DNA from: Planctomycetota bacterium
Lineage (GTDB): Bacteria > Planctomycetota > PUPC01 > JACPCR01
Assembly (NCBI GenBank): GCA_030740295.1
Contig: JASLXP010000883.1
Location: forward strand, 1 to 10,036
DNA: 10,036 nucleotides
Direction: 5' to 3'
This document shows, one piece after another, positions 5,950 to 10,036 of this stretch (position 1 is the first letter of the stretch; each line of letters opens with the position of its first letter). A model generated the notes under the pieces. That model was not told where the DNA came from and made no database searches. It saw only the letters and a program-made list of their open reading frames with translations. Position numbers and translations under genes: made by a program.

Positions 5950-7143
5950 ATGCCCCTGAAGAGAAAACTACGGATGGGAATGGTAGGTGGAGGCCGGGAT
6001 GCCTTCATCGGCGCTGTGCACCGCCATGCCGCGGCCCTTGACGGAGAGATCGATCTCGTCGCCGGCTGCTTCTCATCAACCGCTGACAAGTCCAAAGCCT
6101 CTGGAAAAGACCTGCTCTTACCGGATGACCGGGTTTACGGCTCTTATCAGGAGATGATCGAAAAGGAAGCCGCACACCCTGAAGGGATCGACTTCGTCAG
6201 CATCGTGACTCCGAATCACGTGCACTTCCCCGTCGCCGCGGCTTTCATCGAAGCCGGCTTCGACGTGGTCTGCGACAAGCCGATGACCACGACGCTCAAA
6301 GATTCGGAAAAGCTCTGCCGGCTGGTGAAGAAACACAACGCGGTCTTCGCGCTTACTCACAACTACACCGGCTACCCGATGGTAAAACAGGCGAAGGAAC
6401 TCGTGGCCAACGGCACCCTCGGCACCATCCGCAAGGTGGTCGTCGAATACCCGCAGGGCTGGCTGGCCACACTACTGGAAAAGGAAGGCGCCAAACAAGC
6501 CGTCTGGCGCACTGACCCCAAACAGGCCGGCGCATCTTCATGTATCGGCGATATCGGCTCTCATGGAGAAAACCTGGTCTCCTACATTACCGGCCTGGAA
6601 ATGGAAGAGCTTTGCGCAGACCTGACCACCTTCGTCAAGGGCCGCCAGCTCGATGACGACGGCAACATCCTCATTCGCTACAAAGGCGGCGCACGAGGTC
6701 TCCTCTTCGCATCGCAGATTGCCGTCGGCGATGAAAACAACCTCAACATCCGCGTCTGGGGCACCAAGGCATCATTGCAGTGGTTTCAGGAGAATCCAAA
6801 TTACCTGCATGTGAAATACCCTGACGGTCCTGAGCACGTCTGGAAGCGTGGTAACGACTACCTCTGTGAAGCAACTCAGGCAAACTCTCGCCTGCCCTTC
6901 GGTCATCCTGAGGCATTCATCGAGGCCTTTGCCAACGTCTATAAGAACGCCGCCCGCACCATCGCCGCCAACCGCGGTCTGCTGGTCAATGAGAAGGGAA
7001 GAAAGATCAAGGCAAGCAAACTGGAGAAGGATTTCCCGACCGTCCAGGACGGTGCCCGAGGCGTCCACTTCATCAACAAGGCCGTCCAAAGCTCTCAAAG
7101 GGGCGGACGCTGGGTGAAGATGAATTACTCGCCACCGAAGTAA
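5950..7143 (+). CDS. Gfo/Idh/MocA-family NAD(P)-dependent oxidoreductase
   Basis: A 397-residue dehydrogenase of the glucose-fructose oxidoreductase / inositol dehydrogenase / MocA family, which oxidises or reduces sugars, inositols or their derivatives. The N-terminal Rossmann fold starts RMGMVGGGRDAFIGAVHR. VSIVTPNHVHFPVAAAFIEAG and the cofactor-site motif C-D-K110-P (family E/D-K-P) follow. The C-terminal alpha/beta domain has HNYTGYPMVKQAKELV and D201-I-G-S-H205, the expected catalytic Asp/His pair. IRVWGTKASLQWFQENPNYL and an HPEAFIEAFANVY segment complete the fold. Length is normal and no signal peptide is present, so it is cytoplasmic. It is first in a plus-strand series with a zinc dehydrogenase and a sugar-binding lipoprotein, suggesting two-step oxidation of an imported sugar or polyol. 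The specific substrate is not recognisable. Its 3' end is followed directly by a repeat element. Confidence 0.92.
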   Translation: MPLKRKLRMGMVGGGRDAFIGAVHRHAAALDGEIDLVAGCFSSTADKSKASGKDLLLPDDRVYGSYQEMIEKEAAHPEGIDFVSIVTPNHVHFPVAAAFIEAGFDVVCDKPMTTTLKDSEKLCRLVKKHNAVFALTHNYTGYPMVKQAKELVANGTLGTIRKVVVEYPQGWLATLLEKEGAKQAVWRTDPKQAGASSCIGDIGSHGENLVSYITGLEMEELCADLTTFVKGRQLDDDGNILIRYKGGARGLLFASQIAVGDENNLNIRVWGTKASLQWFQENPNYLHVKYPDGPEHVWKRGNDYLCEATQANSRLPFGHPEAFIEAFANVYKNAARTIAANRGLLVNEKGRKIKASKLEKDFPTVQDGARGVHFINKAVQSSQRGGRWVKMNYSPPK

Positions 7144-7150
7144 ATGCGAT

Positions 7151-7333
7151 GGAATGATGGAATGATGGAATGATGGTCCGCTCCGCAGACCGAGCGCCAA
7201 GGACTGAGAAGGTCTCTTCCCCGCATCGCCACTCCAAATCCCATACTCGCCTCTACCAACCTTTCTCTCTTCCATTCTTCCACTCTTCCACTCTTCCAAC
7301 ATTCCATTACTCCAACACTCCAATACTCCCACC
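7151..7333. repeat. Compound intergenic repeat, copy 2: inverted octamer arms around a CGAGCGC core
   Basis: The left arm is three perfect copies of GGAATGAT (7151-7174). The right arm (7270-7333) is eight consecutive 8-base units of the complementary type: TTCCATTC, TTCCACTC twice, TTCCAACA, TTCCATTA, CTCCAACA, CTCCAATA and CTCCCACC. The core contains GACCGAGCGCCAAGGACTGA and GAGAAGGTCTC, sharing CGAGCGC, GAGAAG and GTC with the core of copy 1; AGACC and GGTCT could pair across it. The element begins 7 bases after the oxidoreductase stop and ends 6 bases before the dehydrogenase ATG, so it fills nearly the whole gap. There is no gene or convincing promoter inside. Confidence 0.85.
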
Positions 7334-7339
7334 ACCACC

Positions 7340-8467
7340 ATGCCTGTAAAAGCATCCGTCATCCAGGAACCCGGCCGCATTACCATTGAAGAATTCCCAC
7401 TCCCTGAAATTGACGAGCATTCGCTGCTCGTACGCGTCGATGAAGTGGGCGTCTGTGGGAGCGACCGTCACATGTATCTCGGACACAGCAACCTCAAGTG
7501 GCCCGTTCTGCCGGGACACGAAATCGCAGGTACGATTGTCGAACAGGGGGACGCGGTCGATGAAAGGATGAAGATCATCGGCGGGCCGATCCAGGTGGGT
7601 GACCGGATTACCGTTGTGCCGAGCTCTCAGCAGTGCGGCAAATGCTGGTACTGCATTCATGTACCCCATATGACCGCCCTCTGCTCGAACCGAACGGTCT
7701 ACGGCTTCCGCACCTGCGCGGAAGCGCCGCATCTCTGGGGTGGGTATTCGGATTTGATGTTCGTCCATTCTCATTCGTGGGTGTTCAAGCTGCCGGATGA
7801 CCTCGATCCTCTGCGAGCACCGCTAATCGAGCCGGTGGCTGTCGCGACGAGGGCCGTGGATCGAGCCCTGGAAATGAGCATTCCCCACATCGGCGAAGGA
7901 TTCGGGGTCGGAAAACGAGTAGCGGTCGTTGGGGCCGGGCCCATCGGCGTCCTTGTCGTTGCCGTGCTCAGAACGCTCGGCGCCGGCCTCATCATTGTGA
8001 CGGACGCCATGGAGAGTCGGCTCGAAATGGCGCGGCAAATGGGGGCCGATGTGACCATCAATATTGGGGAACGGGATCGCCAGGAACGACTGCAGCATAT
8101 TCTTGAAATGACCGATCAGATCGGCGTCGATATCGCCATCGAATGCGCGGGCGTACCGGATGCCTTCAGTGAATGCATTGATGTGACCCGGCGGGGCGGG
8201 CGGGTGATCGAGGTGGGCCACTACACCGACCCCGGTGAGACTTCCCTGCGTCCGCACCAGGTGTGCAACAAAGAACTCAATGTGCTTGGCTGCTGGGCCT
8301 ATCCTCCGATGCAGTTTAAGACCGCTATTGACTTTCTACGTCGGACACCTGTGGCGGTGGAAGAGATCATCACGCACAGGATGAGCATTACCGAGCTTGA
8401 AAGAGCCATTGAGATGATGGCCGAGCCGGACGTGATGAAAGTGGTCCTCGGTGCAGACCCGCAATAG
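7340..8467 (+). CDS. Zinc-dependent MDR alcohol/polyol dehydrogenase (sorbitol/threonine dehydrogenase-like)
   Basis: A 375-residue medium-chain dehydrogenase. The GroES-like N-terminal domain carries the catalytic zinc site C39-G-S-D, H60-E61 in LPGHEIAG, and E164 in PLIEPVAVATR. A structural zinc site is formed by C99, C102, C105 and C115, where the last gap is nine residues rather than the usual seven. The Rossmann domain has VAVVGAGPIGVL (198-203 GAGPIG) and D222 at the end of the second strand, which favours NAD over NADP. The C-terminus (THRMSITELERAIEMM) is typical. It probably oxidises a secondary alcohol of a sugar, polyol or amino alcohol, in the cytoplasm. The ATG is preceded by the octamer repeat and then ACCACC; there is no Shine-Dalgarno sequence. 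It lies between the Gfo/Idh/MocA gene and the binding-protein gene and is plausibly in the same pathway. Confidence 0.93.
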   Translation: MPVKASVIQEPGRITIEEFPLPEIDEHSLLVRVDEVGVCGSDRHMYLGHSNLKWPVLPGHEIAGTIVEQGDAVDERMKIIGGPIQVGDRITVVPSSQQCGKCWYCIHVPHMTALCSNRTVYGFRTCAEAPHLWGGYSDLMFVHSHSWVFKLPDDLDPLRAPLIEPVAVATRAVDRALEMSIPHIGEGFGVGKRVAVVGAGPIGVLVVAVLRTLGAGLIIVTDAMESRLEMARQMGADVTINIGERDRQERLQHILEMTDQIGVDIAIECAGVPDAFSECIDVTRRGGRVIEVGHYTDPGETSLRPHQVCNKELNVLGCWAYPPMQFKTAIDFLRRTPVAVEEIITHRMSITELERAIEMMAEPDVMKVVLGADPQ

Positions 8468-8525
8468 CCGAGGGTCATTGCCGGTTGTTTATCCAGCATC
8501 GTTTATGTAATTTTGCTCCACGGAA

Positions 8526-8593
8526 GTCCCAAGCGTGCCAGGGTGGGACCATCCATCTTGAATCCGAATCTGTGACCGGGCCCGAAAGCCCGG
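8526..8593 (+). other. Two leader hairpins upstream of the binding-protein gene
   Basis: GTCCCA (8526-8531) pairs with TGGGAC (8544-8549) across 12 bases, and CCGGGC (8576-8581) pairs with GCCCGG (8588-8593) across CCGAAA. Both lie in the 157-base gap between the dehydrogenase and the binding protein; the second is 31 bases before the start codon. They could be leader RNA structures or pieces of an interspersed repeat. A weak promoter-like pair, TTGTTT (8485-8490) and TGTAAT (8506-8511) at 15-base spacing, lies just upstream. Confidence 0.4.
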
Positions 8594-8612
8594 CAGTCTC
8601 CTCACTCTAATG

Positions 8613-8617
8613 AAGGG
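8613..8617 (+). promoter_or_regulatory. Shine-Dalgarno AAGGG that decides the start at 8625
   Basis: AAGGG lies 7 bases before the ATG at 8625. The alternative in-frame ATG at 8610 has no such site and would place AAGGG inside its coding sequence. Starting at 8625 gives a compact lipoprotein signal (MIRKASAALS...GC). Confidence 0.7.
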
Positions 8618-8624
8618 TATCATC

Positions 8625-9764
8625 ATGATCAGAAAAGCATCGGCCGCATTATCGATATTGTCCATGTTGCTGTTCATCGGTTGCGGAGGCGATAAGCCGC
8701 CCAAGCAGGTCAAAGCTCCGGTGAAAGCAGCACCTGTCACAGACGAAGAAACTCCTGAACCCGCGGTTCCAGGGATTGAAAGCTCAAAGATTCTGAGCAC
8801 GGAATCCGGCCACTTTCCCGTGAAAGCCAAAAACCCAAAGACCGGAAAGGAATGGGAGATTCTTGGCATCATGACGGATGGCCATAACTTCGATAAGGCC
8901 AAGGCCAATGCCGAAGATACTTTGACCAACCATCCCGACCTGGTCGCCATGATCGGGCTGTGGGCATACAACCCGCCCAAGATTCTTCAGGCTGTCGCGG
9001 ATGCCAACAAACTCGGCAAAGTCAAAGTCGTCGGCTTCGATGAAGACCCGGACACCCTTCAGGCTATCGAAGACGGAGGTTGCGAAGGAACGATCGTGCA
9101 GAATCCTTATGCCTTCGGCTTCCGTTCGGTCGAACATCTGGCCGCCCTGGTCCGGGGTCAGGAGGTGAAGGTTCCTGATGATCAGATCATGTTCATTCCG
9201 ACGCGGGTGATCACCAAGGATAACGTCGAGGCATTCAAAGACGAAGTCCAAGCCATGCGCGACGGCAAGGGACCCGAGCTCGAGCACGGCGAATACAAGA
9301 CAGAGAAGAAGGTGCAGGTAGCTTTTCTGACGAACTCCATCGACCCTTTCTGGGAACTGGCCAAACGCGGCTGTGAACGGGCTGAGCCGATATTCAACGC
9401 AAAAGCCGAAGTGCTTATGCCGCCCACCGGCCAGGTCGAAGAGCAGAAGCGCATGATGGAGGAGCAGATCACCCTGGGCACCAAGGGCCTCGCCATCAGC
9501 CCGATCGACCCGGCCAATCAGGGCGAAATGATCAACGCCGCGTGTGCCAAGATGAAGGTGATCACCCAGGACTCAGATGCGCCGGACACCAACCGGCTGT
9601 TTTATCTCGGCACTGACAACTATTCCGCGGGCCGACAGGCCGGCGAGCTCACCGACAAGGCCTGCCCCAACGGCGGCAAGGTCATGATTCTCGTCGGCAA
9701 GATGGAAGTCTTGAACGCCCAGGAACGCAGCCAGGGCGTCATAGACGTCCTCCTCGGCCAGTAG
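8625..9764 (+). CDS. Sugar-binding lipoprotein (RbsB-like, Peripla_BP_4), apparently circularly permuted
   Basis: A 379-residue periplasmic-binding-protein-family lipoprotein. A basic start and hydrophobic core end in FIGC, making Cys20 the likely lipidated residue (phenylalanine at -3 is less usual); a Pro/Lys/Glu linker runs to about 75. Residues 77-205 (from EWEILGIMTDGHNFDKAKAN through GLWAYNPPKIL, VKVVGFDEDPDTLQAI, GTIVQNPYAFGF and IPTRVITKDN) correspond to the second half of an RbsB-type protein. Residues 229-379 (VQVAFLTNSIDPFW, ISPIDPANQ, VITQDSDAP, FYLGTDNYSAGRQAGEL, NGGKVMILVGKMEVLNAQER) correspond to its first half. A charged linker (206-228) joins the old C- and N-termini. The new ends lie in the loop after helix NAQERSQGVIDVLLG. 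The frame is intact and a strong terminator follows, so truncation is unlikely. It probably binds a sugar or polyol for an ABC transporter or sensor outside the window. Confidence 0.85.
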   Translation: MIRKASAALSILSMLLFIGCGGDKPPKQVKAPVKAAPVTDEETPEPAVPGIESSKILSTESGHFPVKAKNPKTGKEWEILGIMTDGHNFDKAKANAEDTLTNHPDLVAMIGLWAYNPPKILQAVADANKLGKVKVVGFDEDPDTLQAIEDGGCEGTIVQNPYAFGFRSVEHLAALVRGQEVKVPDDQIMFIPTRVITKDNVEAFKDEVQAMRDGKGPELEHGEYKTEKKVQVAFLTNSIDPFWELAKRGCERAEPIFNAKAEVLMPPTGQVEEQKRMMEEQITLGTKGLAISPIDPANQGEMINAACAKMKVITQDSDAPDTNRLFYLGTDNYSAGRQAGELTDKACPNGGKVMILVGKMEVLNAQERSQGVIDVLLGQ

Positions 9765-9786
9765 CGACTCTGACCATATCGAACTG

Positions 9787-9821
9787 AAAAAGGCTGTCCG
9801 TATATCCGGACAGCCTTTTTT
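9787..9821 (+). terminator. Strong intrinsic terminator after the binding-protein gene
   Basis: GGCTGTCCG (9792-9800) pairs perfectly with CGGACAGCC (9807-9815) across a 6-base loop, followed by six T (9816-9821). Five A precede the stem, so it could also work in the other direction. It starts 23 bases after the TAG and closes the plus-strand transcription unit. Confidence 0.93.
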
Positions 9822-9928
9822 ACGTTCTGGCATCATGTAAGCCCACCCCCTCCAATAACATCCTCCCACACCCAACCACGGGACCTCCCCGCGCCCTATA
9901 GAATGACATCTGCACACATTTTGCGCGG

Positions 9929-9952
9929 CACGGCTGTCCCGGGGCAGCCGTG
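9929..9952. other. Perfect GC-rich hairpin in the gene-free right end
   Basis: CACGGCTG (9929-9936) pairs perfectly with CAGCCGTG (9945-9952) across TCCCGGGG. There is no T-run, so it looks more like a REP-type palindrome or structured RNA than a terminator. The rest of 9822-10036 shows no coding region, promoter or RNA gene I can support. Confidence 0.5.
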
Positions 9953-10036
9953 TGCTGATGTGCCTGACATCCTAAGCGGTTCATACTGAAAGCCTTAAAA
10001 AATCAGAGAAGATTTCCTCCTCGGCAACGGCATTCG

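Noticed and set aside
7151..7333. CRISPR array
   Set aside because: Units are 8 bases with no spacers, and the two arms are in opposite orientation.
8625..9764. Binding protein as two truncated genes or a frameshifted pseudogene
   Set aside because: One uninterrupted frame contains signal, both halves and linker, and a normal terminator follows the stop.

Overview
The window reads as part of the chromosome of a Gram-negative, moderately GC-rich heterotrophic bacterium. The evidence is a lipoprotein-type sugar-binding protein, a WaaG-like glycosyltransferase of the kind that builds lipopolysaccharide cores, a sulfatase, and Gfo/Idh/MocA and zinc-dependent sugar or polyol dehydrogenases. This gene mix, together with octamer-rich intergenic repeats, fits a Planctomycetota/Verrucomicrobiota/Hydrogenedentota-like lineage. 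No rRNA or other marker gene is present, so the taxonomy is inference.

Left part (1-2781, plus strand). The window opens with the end of a gene that may be a DapF-like epimerase. A compound repeat follows, then a cytoplasmic-type S1 sulfatase and a C45-family (acyl-CoA:6-APA acyltransferase-like) self-processing Ntn hydrolase.

Middle part (2856-5760, minus strand). In transcription order the genes are: a nucleotidyltransferase-fold protein with an altered catalytic motif (D-x-N); a translationally coupled 71-residue membrane peptide with no charged residue and ten cysteines at every third position; a YbaK/ProX-type aminoacyl-tRNA deacylase; and, after a 247-base gap, the GT4 glycosyltransferase. 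A divergent promoter region (5761-5949) separates this block from the right part.

Right part (5950-9821, plus strand). A Gfo/Idh/MocA oxidoreductase, a zinc-dependent MDR dehydrogenase and a sugar-binding lipoprotein, closed by a strong intrinsic terminator, look like a carbohydrate or polyol uptake and oxidation cluster. The rest (9822-10036) has no gene I can support.

Three things stand out. (1) The binding protein appears circularly permuted: the half that is normally C-terminal comes first after the lipoprotein signal, and the normally N-terminal half comes last. (2) Two compound repeats, at 125-293 and 7151-7333, share one architecture: octamer arms in inverted orientation around a core with a CGAGCGC motif. 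Each runs almost into the start codon of the next gene, leaving a G-poor leader without a Shine-Dalgarno sequence. (3) The CxxC-periodic mini-protein sits in a tight operon.
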